This document shows, piece by piece, positions 1 through 15,200 of a stretch of DNA of 64,000 nt. The stretch lies in assembly GCA_034231615.1 (NCBI GenBank), contig CM067315.1, positions 36,619,129 to 36,683,128 of the forward strand. Direction: 5' to 3'. The position numbers were made by a program, and so were the translations under genes. Origin of the DNA: Meghimatium bilineatum (Eukaryota > Mollusca > Gastropoda > Stylommatophora > Philomycidae). Within the stretch, counting starts at the first letter, position 1, and each line of letters begins with the position of its first letter. The notes beneath the pieces are model-generated. The model saw only the letters and a program-made list of their open reading frames with translations, was not told the origin of the DNA and did no database searches.

Positions 1-352
1 ACCACAAAAAGGAAGCAGACCTAGGAATCGCTGGGTAAATATTAACGAACGCTTAAGCAAACACGAGACGTGGATCAGAACAGAGCATCAAATATAAATG
101 TACGTCACAGGTGTACTAAGTTTTATATTTGTCCGCTTGAGAAAACAAATATGTCTTTGAAAGAAATTACTCAAGTTGAAATTATATCCTTGTGTACCAA
201 TCGTTGAACCGCCTGTGCTCTTGCAGTACCTAGAAGTATTCTGAACATCGGCAGAGAAATACTTCAACGGCAACTCCCAAGATAGGTCTACTCATTAGTA
301 GGTTATATTTTAGATATTATTCTAATACAGGCATTTATAAGACACTGTTACA
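1..352 (+). promoter_or_regulatory. Upstream region of the chitin-binding gene
   Basis: No coding signal is seen in this stretch. It lies directly upstream of the start codon at 353 and must hold the 5' untranslated part and possibly the promoter of the gene. An AT-rich TATA-like stretch is present near 303-316, but I cannot place a transcription start from sequence alone. Confidence 0.25.
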
Positions 353-419
353 ATGGTTGCCAGGGATAGAGTTCTACAAGGATTCGGCATTCTGGTATTT
401 GCCAGCATCATTACCCGCG
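353..419 (+). CDS. Exon 1: signal peptide of the chitin-binding protein
   Basis: ATG in a favourable context (CAATGG), followed by 22 codons and one extra base before a strong donor (G|gtaaga). The peptide runs MVARDRVLQGFGILVFASII and then T-R, with a basic start and a hydrophobic core typical of a secretion signal. The leftover G joins AG of exon 2 to make a Glu codon. The exon is too short for simple ORF searches. Confidence 0.65.
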
Positions 420-3400
420 GTAAGACTGTCAAATGTACTCATTTCTACTTATTTATTAGAGATTTTTACAAATTTTTCTGAAAGGTTTGCTTTGTCTCTT
501 TGGCAAGTATAGGAATAAACGATGCTATAGACAGATGCATTTTTGCTTGTTTATTGCAGTGAGACATATGTAATTCATTTATTGTAGAGAGACATGTCAT
601 TCGTTTATTGAAGTATGACATCTGTAATTCGTTTATTGTAGTGTGACATGTCATTCGTTTATTGTAGTGTGACATGTCATTCGTTTACTGAAGTATGACA
701 TCTGTAATTCGTTTATTGTAGTATGACATGTCATTCGTTTATTGTAGTGTGACATGTCATTCGTTTATTGAAGTATGACATCTGTAATTCGTTTATTGTA
801 GTATGACATGTCATTCGTTTATTGTAGTGTGACAAGTCATTCGTTTATTGAAGTATGACATCTGTAATTCGTTTATTGTAGTAGTGACATCTGTAATATG
901 TTTATTGTAGTGAGACATATGTAATTCGTTTATTGTAGTGTCACATCTGTAATTCGTTTATTGTAGTGTGACATATGTTATATGTTTATTGTAGTAGTGA
1001 CATCTGTAATATGTTTATTGCAGTGTTGACATGTGTAATTTGTTTTTTAGTAGTGACATCTGTAATTCGTTTATTGTACTCTAGTAGACTGACGTAGTAG
1101 ATTGACGTAGCGTCAGTAGATGCGAAAATTTATGTTGTCTCAGACAACTTAAAACATCGCACACACAATTTATAGTTATTTCACCATAATCATCAGTAAA
1201 TATGTAAATGTTTTTTTTTAATTCGTCGATTTAAAACTTTAAAAAATAATAAAATATGAATTTCCAAGGCATACAAGGGTATAAAGTGAAAATAAATAAG
1301 AAATACACACAATAGTCATTACAGAAAGATAATCGCAGGTAATTTTTTTTAAAGTTATCCGCCATTAAAGCCACACAAAAAAATCGCGTATGCATAACAG
1401 TAAACAGTATAGAATGTTTCCATTCATAGCTTTTCATTTTCATTGACCGCAGACGACCTGACATTTTATCTATAAATAGCGATGTAATGGTTCTATTAGA
1501 CGCTGGCTTCAGTCTAATCTTACGTTTAGAAATAATTTATTATGTGTTTCTCTCAGATTCGGAAGCACTCTTTCTGTTACAACGTGACATCATGACGACA
1601 ACATATCGTTGTGTTTATGTATGGTGTAAGCAACTGTGTTATTTAGTAACTATTAGTGCGTTTGTCAATAAACCAATGCCTTCTGGATAATATCGACGAT
1701 TTTCTGTGGCGATTTTCTATCGACGATAGTCTATCTATCTATCATCTATCTATCTATCTATCTATCTATCTGTATGTCTATCTATCAATAACCCCATAAC
1801 ACGTCAGGGTTGTAGGGGGTAAACACATTGAGCGCATCAGCACACGGAGTCCTCCAGCGATTTCTATCATCAAAGATGCGAATGTGTGAGGGCAAATCTT
1901 GTCTTGCCCAGTCTTTGATGTTCTCTGTCCATGCCTTTATCCCCCCTCCCTTTCTACTTCTTCTACCTTCGACAGTTTCCTGCGGCATTATGATTTACTG
2001 AGATATAATATGTTATAATATTAATATAATATGTTATAATGTCGCCCGGGTGTTGCCGGGGCCCGAAAGGGGAGCTAAGAATAGCAACACTGTTTACCTT
2101 CCATGCATGTCGTAAAAGGCGACTAAGGAGGTTATGGGATGGAGTTGGCTATCCCATCCCATATAGGGTCAGTGACCCAAAGCCATGCTGAAGTCGGATG
2201 TGTCAGACCGAAAGGCGCAGATATTGCAGCAATGCTGTAAACCATGACACAACGCATTCCGTTCTCCAGACTACATCCTGCTAATCTGCAGGAGTGTGAG
2301 AACGAACGCAAAGAAGAAGAGAAGAATATGTTATAATATTAATATAATATGTTATTTAGGGCTGTGAATACGTGTTTCTAATAGGGAAAAATGGGGCAGA
2401 GCTACATACCTACATAACACAGGTCACTCGGCGCCATCATTATAAACATTCACGGTATGTCAAATGTGAATGTTAACTAACAAAAGTTATGAGGGTCACC
2501 CTTGCGTTAGCACTGGGAACATTCGAGTCAAATAATGTTCCAAAATACATTGTTACACTTATCTCAAGGAAGCAACAATATTTTACACATTCCAAATGAT
2601 GACAACACAAAACTAAACGAAGAGAGGATTTAGGTAGCAATCAATGTTGTTTTAAACAGAATCCATTGTAAAATTCTCATACTTTGGCTTAACTATCTCG
2701 CAAGTAGCGCATCATTTGAAACGTTACAGAATTATTACAAGTCCATTCCCCCCTTTTCCTGACTAATATCATCTAAACGTTTTCAGAACAATAACGTTGT
2801 CCCCTACTTTACATGTTAACTGTCTGTGAGCTTATGTTTCGTCAGTTTATGGAGGCAGTCATAATCATCATCAAGTGACATATTCTTTCAGAACGTAGTC
2901 TTCCCTATGGATCTCTTGAATTCTTTGTGGTCCTGCGCAAGTTCTCCTGCCTTTTCCAATGACAAGCACAGGCTTTCTTGAATGTCTTTTGTCCAACTGC
3001 GTCATGGGCGGTCTTTACCCCTGGTGTCTTCTATCATCCCCTCCAATAACACTGTCTCCATGTCGTTGTGTCTCTTAATGTGACCCAAAAAGTGTCTCTT
3101 AATGTGACCTAGCTTTTTTAAAAATATGGTCTTCTGAAGCCATCCTTCCTGGATGTTAATTTTTCTTAACACCTCCTGGTTTGTTTTCCTTGCTGTCCAT
3201 AGTATTCTCAGAACTCTTCTATAACACCTTAATTCAAATGATGTTATTTTGTAACATCATACTAGGCAGTCATACTATTTGTGATGTGGCTAATTGCTAC
3301 TCACACTCTTGCCAACAAGATGACATACAGAAGATAGCCTAGAATGATGTGCTATGAGAACAGGTCTCCGATGTTCATCATATACACCCATGGCTTCCAT

Positions 3401-6400
3401 GAGGTATCTTCTGAACTTACCTAGCACCACAGTAGGACACCGAGTATCACACATAAAAAATACGTTACTACTCAACAGCAATCACCATTATATATTACAC
3501 TCTGTGTTGAAGCATTCTTCTTCTTCTTCTGCGTTCATTCTCAAACTCCTACTGAATCTAGCAGGACCATGGTCCTGCTAGATTTCCAGCAGGATGTAGT
3601 CCAGAAAATGGAAATGCGCTGTGTCGCCGTTTTATTTGCGCCAATGGCCCGACACATCCGTCTTCGGCGGAGTGTTGAAGCATTCAATGTGGGTAAACCT
3701 ACCACCCTGACGAGTTACGGGATAGACTACACTATTTAGACAATACCAAAGGAAGTGGCAACAAACAAAGAAGATCGTAGATGGCTGAAGCGAAAGATAC
3801 CCTTCTCAGTCCGTCTGTCACTAAGATGAGGAAGTAAATGTGTGTATGTATGTAAGGAAAGAAAGTTAACACATCGTGATACAGCTGGTCAGACAGTGTC
3901 GAGATTGTATTGCAAATTGGATTTATGAAAACAAGATATCAGCACTCCCATGCTAAAAATATAATTATTTACAGTAATGACTCAGTCACTTCTTGAGGCT
4001 GACCTCACTCTTGGATCTTGATAAAGAGAAAAAAGTATCTGACACTTGGAGAAAGAGTGTCGAAATGTAGTTCTATAAGGACAGAGGTGAGCGTGCAAGA
4101 ACTTACACAGTTGTATCAAAACACAGATGGTTCAGTTACCTGAGAAACACATAACTACAGATGAAATGTTGTTTCTTACAAGAATGGCAGAAAGGTGGTC
4201 GAGAGATCGTCTGCATACTCCACAACGAGGAACATATAAATTAAATTGGAAGCAGTTTGCGACGTCACTAATTGAAATACTAACTTACCAGGCGATATTC
4301 TCAGACTCCCAAAGCGTGCTGGGTAAGATCAAAAGGTGTATATTAAGAAAGGTAATAAATCAAGAAAGGTGTATATTGAAACAGGTGTATATTAAGACAG
4401 GTGTATATTAATACAGGTGTATATCAAGAAAGGTGTATATTAAGAAAGGTAATAAATCAAGAAAGGTGTATATTAAGAAAGGTAATAAATCAAGAAAGGT
4501 GTATATTAAGAAAGGTAATAAAGCAAGAAAGGTGCATATTAAAAAGGAGTATATTAAGAAAGGTAATAAATCAAGAACGGTGTATATTAAGAAAGGTAAT
4601 AAAGCAAGAAAGGTGTATATTAAGACAGGTGTATATTACGAAAGGTAATAAATCAAGAACGGTGTATATTAAGACAGGTGTATATTACGAAAGGTAATAA
4701 ATCAAGAAAGGTGTATATTAAGAAAGGTAATAAATCAAGAACGGTGTATATTAAGAAAAGTGTAGATCATGTTACTGAACAACTCGATAGTCTAAAGTGT
4801 TTTAAGAACATACTGAACTGATCATATAGGAGTCGTACGAAACAGAAGAACATACTGAACTGATCATATAGGGGTCGTACGAAACAGAAGAACATACTGA
4901 ACTGATCATATAGGGGTCGTACGAAACAGAAGAACATACTGAACTGATCATATAGGGGTCGTACGAAACAGAAGAACATACTGAACTGATCATATAGGGG
5001 TCGTACGAAACAGAAGAACATACTGAACTGATCATATAGGGGTCGTACGAAAGAGAAGAACATACTGAACTGATCATATAGGGGTCGTACGAAACAGAAG
5101 AACATACTCTTTGGTTGGCAATGTTGTTGTAGATATACATAGGGCTCATGGGTGATAGGACCGAGCTAATGGGGACATCAAATCATTTTACTACAGATTA
5201 ATGAAGACGACGTTTGATGTGATAACTTGGACAGACAAAGAATAATAAAGATACGAATGATCAGGGATAAGGGGAGAATGTGTGTACTCTGGAAAGATCC
5301 GAAATCATATTATCTTCTTATTCTTCTTCTTCTTCTGCGTTCGTTCTCAGACTTCTGCAGATTAACAGGATGTAGAATGGAGAATGGAATGCATTGAGTA
5401 ATGTTTACAACTTCTCTACAATATATGCGCGTATGTGTCTGACACATTCGACTTCAGCATGGCTTCTTGTTCACTTTGATCCTATATGGTATGGAACAGC
5501 CAACATCACCACATAACGTCCAGTATCTCCTCTTACGACATGCATGTAAAGTAAAATGTATTGCTATTCCCTTTATTTGCTCCTTTTTTGGGTCTCTAGC
5601 AACCCACTGGTTTAATCCAACATCTGATTGCAATTTTGAGTCCGCATACTCTTTAATACACCACCAATCTCTTGCATGGATACCAACAGGCAGAAGAGCC
5701 AGACGTAGACCAAAGTAAACACTCAGAAGAACAATACTTTCAGAAATTAAAACAACCAATATTCATACTATTCAAGAACTGTACAGAATAGCTTTGAACA
5801 GACAGAATTGAAGAGATCTCACCTCTGTCATATGCGCTAATTCAGCGCTAAAGGAAAATGAGAATATAATACTCTTTGATGACTGCTAGAACGGAGAGGG
5901 AATCACTTATAAGAATGTCCCTTGCGCCATGTCCCTTGCGACATGATTCTAGTTTCCAGTCGATAATAAAAAGAGATGACTCAATTATACATGAGATCAG
6001 CAGGTAGCAGTGAGGTCTCTTTGCCTAACAACAGGACAGGAACATGTCTGACTATGGATCTATTTCATATCCTACAATTACGTGAAATATGAGAGTGGAG
6101 ATAGAGGTGGTGACAGCTCTCACTTGGCTGGTACTTTCAGCTTAAACTGTAATTCTATCAGGCTTTCAGCACATGTATAGCAGGAGCCATGACCATCTGC
6201 TCTAGAAGACCTCTGCACAGAATTTATTAAGACTTCATTCGATTAGTTTTTGACTTTTGTTGTGGTTCTATTGGTCGCTATTTATATACATGGAGTCGCA
6301 TGCCAAAATAGCCAAGGCGACTCCAAGTATATACATGGTGACCAGTGAAAACAATCATGCAGGTAGCGAATGATGTCATCATTAATTCTATAAAGAGGTC

Positions 6401-9200
6401 TTCTAATGCAGACTGTTATGGCTGGACACTCATGGTAATTTCCCCCAGTGCAATAATGCTGGTTCCTAATACGATCAAGACTAAAAAATCCCACTAACAA
6501 TGTATATGCAAATAGTGTCTAATAGATCGGTGCCGAAGTGCTCTCGTTGATAATGTAATGATACAATGACTGGACTCGGATAGCGTGTAATGCAATACAT
6601 GCTACATTAAATTACATACATCAATTTTTAATACGTCGTTACATGAAACCGCCCAACTGATACATTTAGCAAACAACAAATCAGACATGAAGAAACGTGT
6701 TTCTACCAACAAAAATTGTATCAACTATTGACCGTTAGAACATCCATTAATAATACGATGACTTAAATTGTTTAGAAAAAAAAATTGCATGCTCTAACAC
6801 GCAAATATAATCAAAGAGAACAAACAATGTTGATTAGAAAATGTCTCTTGGTAACGTTGATAACATTACTTCATTTATACTAGTTACCAAGCGTGGCGTT
6901 GAAATACTCTCCAATTGATTGTCACGTTAAAAGGGCTAGATTAAACAATGCATTATTAGTTTAGCTTGTGTAAATATAACGAAACTCTTGTCAAACGTTT
7001 TACGATGTTTTTGTTGCTTTTATTCTGTCTGCTCATTGCGGTCATGTGATAAACTATACCTCGTATTGCAGTCATGTGATAAACCACACCACTTTTTTAC
7101 GGTCATGTGATAAACTACACCGCGTATTGATACAAATCTCATTATATATCATTGCCGTTACAATACATGAGTTATGGTTATGCAGACCATGGACAGACTT
7201 TTCATTAATGAATCATAGTTCAAATATTAAAGGAGTACTTAAGAGATGCCCGTTGGCCTAGTTGATAGTGAGCTTGCTTGCTATCACCGGGTTACAGCGT
7301 GCCAGGTTCCAAACAAAGTCCGGAAAAATATAAAACATAATTTGGGTTGTGATTTCTCGCTGGACATGATCACTCCAGTCGACTCAGCTGTAAATGAGTA
7401 CCTGACGCTTGAGTTCAAATATCGTAAAGACAGCAAGGAAGTGAACTGGTCATCCCACCTATTAGTTGCTGCGATTTAGTACATGAAGATTTATCTTCAT
7501 CCCCGACGGTAGGTTGATGCCATGGGACCTACCTTTATTGAAAGTGAATGTGATATAAATGACACGCAAAATACACGACTGACAATGACTTTTAAAAAAA
7601 TAAATACATCACTCTACATGAACTTCGCAAACAAGATGGACAATTTGTTCAATCTACGTCGAATATTTCTAGTGAGTGGAGATGGAACAAGGAAATGAAT
7701 TTTGGTACAATACAAGAAACGTCTACATTTTTAGAAAAACATATCTCCACATTATTTAACGAAACTAAATATCGATAAAGACAGATTTTTCAGTCGAAAA
7801 ATCTATGGCAAAATCTTTCGAACTGCCCATTACGCACTGATATCTCTCGCCCCCCTCCCTCCGGATGTTCCGGTAAGAGGCGGGCACTGTGCTTAGCGCA
7901 CAGATCGATGCTTCTGAAAGTAGGCTAGCTACTTTTTAATCTGAGTTCAGTAACATCGCGAAAAGTCAGTGAAACTATGTATACTATTAAAAAATAGTGA
8001 AATGCCTTTTTACACTTCTCTCTGTATAGAACTTGAATTTGTGCTAATTACTGAATACACACAGGATAACCCACACAAATCAAAATCTAGATCAAAAGTC
8101 CTACCAGTATACAATGACCAGTAACAAACCACACCTTCCAAGATTACATCATGTCAGTTTAAAGAAGATAAATGCCGGAAATCCGGAAGAGTATGCGTGG
8201 TACGAGGGAAGGGTCTACAAGGATGGAGATGAAATAAAACAAACAAAGACAAAATAAAATATCTACAAAATAACACAAACAGAAACACGACAGAATGTAA
8301 CAGGATTTTCTAAATATACGAATACGGATGTTAATCCCAAAGGTTATATCGTACAAAAGTAGTTGATATACCTAGATACACGAATGTTAATCTCACAGGT
8401 TATATCGTACAAAATTAGTTGATATACCTAGATATACGCATGTTAATCTCACAGGTTATATCGTACATATTTGATATACCTAGATATTCTTCTTCTTCTT
8501 CAGCGTTCATTCTCAAACTCCTGCCGGATCTCTATTGCAGTAGGACAATGGCCCTATTAGATTTCCAGCAGGATATAGTCCAGAGAATGGAAATGCGTTG
8601 TGTCGCCGTTTTATTTGCGCCAATGGCCCGACACATCCGTCTTCGGCGGGATACCTAGATATACGGATGTGTATATCATATATTCTCATCCAAGGAGGAC
8701 GATGTCGGTCACCTGGTCATGGATGTTCCGATGGTCTGTGCTGTTGAAGTGGTCAGAAACAGGACTACCGGACTGATGATTAATACTGCGAAAATTTTGA
8801 CAGAATCAATGACAGAACCGTCTCCGCTATGCACGTCACGGTGCAAGATTTGTAAATGATGGTATAGACGGTGTTACGGGACACACTTGTATATGTGTCC
8901 CTTTATGGTGTTTTCACTTCGAATAGTGACTTTAAGAAATGTGATGAAAGATGTTTCTTGACATATGCACATATGTAGCATCTATTACGTCTAACGTTGA
9001 TGGTGACAAAATGACTTCAGCTATCAGGCTTGATTCGTCTGAGGACAAATATATCAGAGTTTCTTGTCACGTATATAAGAAACCAGAAAAGTGGAGTGCC
9101 ACAGGATACTGAACACGTCCAGGGATCAAACTGAAAAAGATGTCAGAACAGGACACTACGGATATCATGATTATAAAGGTGGGAGGTAAGAACAAGTTCG

Positions 9201-9245
<45 letters not shown>

Positions 9246-12200
9246 ACACGCAGGCATGAGTAGTATAAGGGTGACTTTGTTTCAAAGGGAACAAACCTCC
9301 ACTTAATGTAAATTTCGGTTAATTTCGGGGGTTGAAATGTGTGTGTTGTCTTGTTGGTATGACATGATCCTGCCCTGTTGCCTTGGGGAATCAAAAAGTA
9401 AAATAAAGCTAAAGTTATGCGAGACGACATGTTAAAGTAAGAATACAAAAATATTTTGTTTGTTTGTTTGTTTGTTTTTCGTTCGCTCCATTGTAACCAT
9501 CACGGATATCCGTGCGATTTCCGCCGGGAGCGTGATTACGTTGGGCCACCGTTATGCGCCTTGTAGGCCTAGCACATCCGATTTCGGCATGACAAAAATA
9601 GTTTAAAACATATGCTATTTCCAGGAATCTCCAATCAGTAAGAAAAGTTAATCATCATCAACAAGGATGGGATTTTAGCACATCTCTATTGATTGGAGGT
9701 TCCCAATCTCTCCATCTGCAATTTGCGCTTCGCTGTTGATTGGCACAGAATAAGCACTAAAGGAAGTAATAAAGTTGGAAAATGTTATGAGAACTTACGA
9801 AATAAACATCACCACTGAAGATAGCAAGATATTGGTTAGCATCACAACGTAGACTCAACAGAGATACAATAGAGACACAATTGAGACACAACAGAGACAC
9901 AACAGACACACAATAGAGACACAACAGAGACACAATAGAGACACAATAGAGACACAACAGAGACACAACAGAGACACAATAGAGACACAATAGAGACACA
10001 ACAGACACAACAGAGACACAACAGAGACACAATAGAGACACAATAGAGACACAACAGAGACACAACAGAGACACAATAGAGACACAACAGAGACACAACA
10101 GAGACACAATAGAGACACAACAGAGACACAACAGAGACACAACAGAGACACAATAGAGACACACCAGAGACACAACAGAGACACAACAGAGACACAACAG
10201 AGACACAATAGAGACACAACAGAGACACAATAGAGACACAACAGAGACACAACAGAGACACAACAGAGACACAATAGAGACACAACAGAGACACAACAGA
10301 GACACAACAGAGACACAAAAGACACACAATAAGACACAACAGAGACACAACAGAGACACAACAGAGACACAACAGACACACAATAAGACACAACAGAGAC
10401 ACAACAGAGACACAACAGAGACACACCAGAGACACAACAGAGACACAATAGAGACACAACAGAGACACAATAGAGACACACCAGAGACACAACAGAGACA
10501 CAACAGAGACACAATAGAGACACAACAGAGACACAACAGAGACACAACAGAGACACAACAGAGACACAATAGAGACACAACAGAGACACAATAGAGACAC
10601 AACAGAGACACAACAGAGACACAACAGAGACACAGACCAACATTATGCTGAATGATCATACTCTTGAAGAAGTTAATACTTGCAAATACCTAGGATACAT
10701 CCTAGTTGATGTAAAGTTGTGAGAGAGTTTGACAATTATAGCGAAAATGGAGAGAATAATACAGGGTTTTGAAAACAAATGTTACAGGCACATGTTACTG
10801 ACAAATATTACAGACAAATGTTACAGACAAATGTTACAGACAAATGTTACAGACAAATGTTACAGACAAATGTTACAGACAAATGTTACAGACAAATGTT
10901 ACAGACAAATATTACAAACAAATGTTACAGACAAATATTACAGACAAATGTTACAGACAAATATTACAGACAAATGTTACAGACAAATATTACAGACAAA
11001 TGTTACTTTGTGGCTCAATTTCCTACTTTTGTTTTCTGTCAAATAATCTCCATGGATGACTAGAGGTGAAGGCCAGCGGACGTTACTCCTTAGTGAGCCA
11101 TTGGTGAGACCCACAAACGCAACAGCATGCTTGTTGTTGATGTGATGGACACAAGAGACACTCTGTCGAGCAGAGACAAGTGGTGGAAACGAGATATTGC
11201 AGATCATAGGGTGTCGCGGATTGCACAATGGCGAACCCATAGAGTGTGAGTCGGGCGGATCACGGGATAATGAATAGTGCTAAATAGGAAACTGTGAAAT
11301 GTGGAACACGTCATCTGCAACTCTGAATTGAATATTTAAAATTTTAGTTTGTTTTAAATCTCGAACGACAATGCCAAGGGAAACCTACCTACATATTGCA
11401 AACTCAATGTCAAATACTCATGATTAGGGAGTAATACTCAGAATGAAGAAGCAGAACTGGCGGGATCAAACAGTACATCAAAACCCTCCATCACTTACTA
11501 CAACATGATCACTGATACGACAATAACAGAAATGAAACAGGAAACAATCTATACTTTAAGCCACATCTATCGATATTGCTTGCTCTATACTCTATACGTT
11601 TTACTCTACACCCTATACGTTTTACTCTACACCCTATACGTTTTACTCTACTTGTATACAAAATAATGTGAAACATTTATCTACTTCTTTCTAGAGGTTT
11701 ATGGTCAGTTGAAATGCTCAGATGGTACTGTTCAAAGGTTTACCGGAGATCCGTGCTCCAGGCAGTACTCACGCTGTGAGAATGGCTCCTTGCATTATGC
11801 AATGTGTGTTGGAGGAATCGTGGACAACAGAACAGGGGAGTGTGTGCCTTACAGCAAGGAATGTCCAGATCCTGGTACTGTACCCGCAGCTCTTACACAT
11901 AGCATGTTATTATTATTGTTTGTTGTTATTATTGTTGTATGTTGTTACTATTGTTGTTTGTTGAGATTATTGTTGTTTGTTGAGATTATTGTTGTTTGTT
12001 GTTATTATTGTTGTTTGTTATTGTTGTTGTTTATTGTTATTATTGTCGTGTGTTGTTGTTTGTTGTTATTATTGTTGTTTGTTCTTACTATTATTGTTTG
12101 TTGTTATTATTGTTGTATGTTGTTACTATTGTTGTTTGTTGTGATTATTGCTGTTTGTTGTTATTATTGTTGTTTGTTATTATTGTTGTTTGTTGTTATT

Positions 12201-15200
12201 ATTGTTGTTTCTTGTTATTGTTGTTGTTGTTTATTGTTATTATTGTTGTGTGTTGTTGTTTGTTGTTATTTTTGTTGTTTGTTGTTATTATTGTTCTGTG
12301 TTGTTATTATTGTTGTTTGTTCTTACTATTATTGTTCGTTGTTACTATTGTTGTTTGTTGTTATTATTGTTATTATTGTTGTTTGTTGTTATTATTGTAG
12401 TTTGTTGTTATTATTAATGTTGTTTGATGTTATTATTGTTGTCTGTTTTAGTTGCTACTGTTGTTGGTTGTTTAAAAATGTGTAATCTTGCAGGCCAGCA
12501 ATAACAACTCCAGGACCGAACGGAGTCTAGTACCAATACATCAACAAACTTGAGGAGGCTGTAATCATTTTTAAAAAAGTAAAGAGCTTTAACACACTCG
12601 TAAACATTATTGATATACCTCAGGACTGGTTACATTGCTACCTACGCCCCCTACCCAAACCTGGCAATGACTCAACGTTACTATGCATCTATAGTTTCAT
12701 CACATTGTAGAATGTATATGGCAAGCCGCTAGAATAAACATAGTTGCCAAGTTGGTGACATACCGACTTGAAATTGAAAACACCCTTCTTGAAACGATAG
12801 GAGCATGAAACGAGCCAAACGTGTGCCACTTGTTACTTACAACGTGTATGAGGGCTTAATAACACAAGAAAGAAACAGTCGCAGTCACCATTGATCTGGA
12901 GAAAGCCTACAACGATGTGGATTTCTCTAAATTTATTAATTTCATGATGCAAACGTCAACCCCTCGCATATAAATTGGATAGCCTCTGTTTTGACAGAAA
13001 GAACAGTGGCTCTCCGATTGGGCTCAATGACATCAGAGCTTCCTCAAAATATATCCAGGACTTCCACAAAGCTCGCCGTCCTTACTTGTTTCTGGTGTTG
13101 TTCAACATTTATACTGTGAACGTTACAAGCATTCAACCAATGGGCCATACTTTTACATTCACTGATGACATCTCAATATATAAAATTGGATCAGATAGGC
13201 TTAAAATGACTAATAGTATCAATGAGATTTTGCTGACAATTCAATCTCTAGATGTTGTTATAAACAGATGTTGTTATGAACGTAGTGCGCATGTTAACTG
13301 GAAAAAAAAGCAAGCCTGATGTGGTGCTCGTTAATGTCTTAATATTCAATGCGGAAACACCTGAATGACAGTTCCAATGGTAAAGACATTCTAAGGAGTG
13401 ATAGAATGAAATATTTTGAATTACATTCGATTAAAACTTTCCATATAAGTTCCATGCTAACCATGTGATACAGAGAAGAAAATGGGGCTTGATAGTTCAC
13501 AGAACAATGCCGGCTGCACATCAAGAACAGTGACTGCTTGCCCTACTCTTTGACAAGTTAGTTATGTCAGTAGGTTACAACGGCTGATGCTCTTGTCGCT
13601 GAGGTGCACTAGAGATGCCTCCATCGTGGTAATGAGATAGATGCTACGCCTCATCATGATCAAATGCCTTCTTCGCAACGAAAGTTGCCTGCAACAGACC
13701 TCTAACATCCCGTCTCTTGTTTTGGTGGTGCGCTCTGCTAGACTGCAAGCTGTCCATCTTGTGATGTTACTCGCCTTCTTGTATCTCTACCTACCTCATG
13801 CTCTCCTCCCCTCGACTTTGCTCCCAAGTAAGGTTACAAGGTGTCATATCTTTTATTTGTTGAAAATATTATATTTGCTTAATCTTTATTTCCTTTAATA
13901 ATATATTAAGTTTTGTCAGAACAAGCGCCAATTGTCCCCTACACAGAACTAGTATCACAGTAAAGGGACAAAAATTCAATATTGACAATAAGTTTGAATA
14001 TCTTGGAAGAACGCTATCGCAAACTGCGACAATTAACGAAGATGTTGCCCTGCGTATTGCTCGCAGATACGGGAGCCTTCGTGAGCCTTCGTGTCAACGT
14101 TTGGATTAGGCCTGGTCTCTGACAACTAAGTTGGACGGGTACCGCGAAGTGGTTCTACCAACACAATGCTTAATGCTACGTCATCCTGGACTGTCTATGC
14201 AAGACACGCTCAATAGCTAAACTCTTTCCACCTTCGGTGCCTAAGAAACTTCATGGGAGGACGTTGACAGGATCGAGTACCAGACACGGAAATCCTTCAA
14301 AAGTCCCGTATGCAAAGCACCTATGCCGTGCTGACAATGTCCCAACTCCGCTGGATTGGCCACATCGTCCGTATGCCAGACAAGCGCTTTCTAAAGAGAT
14401 TATTCTATGGGGAGCTGTGCGATGGTAAACGTTCAATCGGAGGGCAGAACGACATTTCGCCAGATATTAAAAGATCAACAGTTTTCCCCACTCGGTCTTC
14501 AACAGGCAATGACATGTCGCCATTGTCATATTTTGTTTACGCCACATGATTTTGGCTGGCACGACTGGGTAGGTCTCGCATCAAGAAAAGGGCGGATAAC
14601 TTTCAAATAAAGAATAAACCAGCGATTATCTTTCTGTAATGTTTAAATTTCCAAAACTACGATCATTCATAAATTCTACCAGCTTAAATTGTAACATCAC
14701 TCGCAATGGAGAAAATATTTAGAAAGTTGATAGCTTTTCCTACTAGCGCGTCAAAATGACACAAGATAGAGATTCATCCAAAGATATTTATACTGAAATT
14801 GTTTTGCCACCCAGTGCATTCAAAGACATAACTAACATCTCAAATCAAAAATAATAATTATACTGCACTACAATTTTTAAATCCAGTATAATGTACAGTA
14901 GACATCCGATTATTCGAATTAATTGGGGGAATCGGGCCGATTCGGAAAATCGAAAATTCGGATAATTGAATATAACTCAGGAATGAAGCAAAACAGTGTA
15001 TATACATACAATAATACATTGAAATTAACGGAATTTTATTGATAAAAGTACAGTAATATCTAAGCAACTATGCATTGCAAATAAACTACATACACTACAG
15101 TACTGTAAAAATATGTAAAATTACATAAATGGCACATATTTACAGTAAGACATTATACGCTAACACTCTCGCTCTAAAATTATTTCACTCAAATTCGATT

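Noticed and set aside
4127..4411. Plus-strand frame before the 16/32-bp array as a coding exon
   Set aside because: No recognised domain, no phase link to the chitin-binding exons, and it ends in the array.
9757..10659. Long minus-strand frames of 260-300 codons
   Set aside because: Pure product of the 11-bp repeat; all frames are open and no splice, start or domain evidence exists.
11877..12485. Continuation of the chitin-binding frame into a Leu/Val/Cys-rich 200-codon tail
   Set aside because: The frame runs through a TTGTT/TTATTA array; a donor at 11875 and phase agreement with later exons explain the end of coding better.
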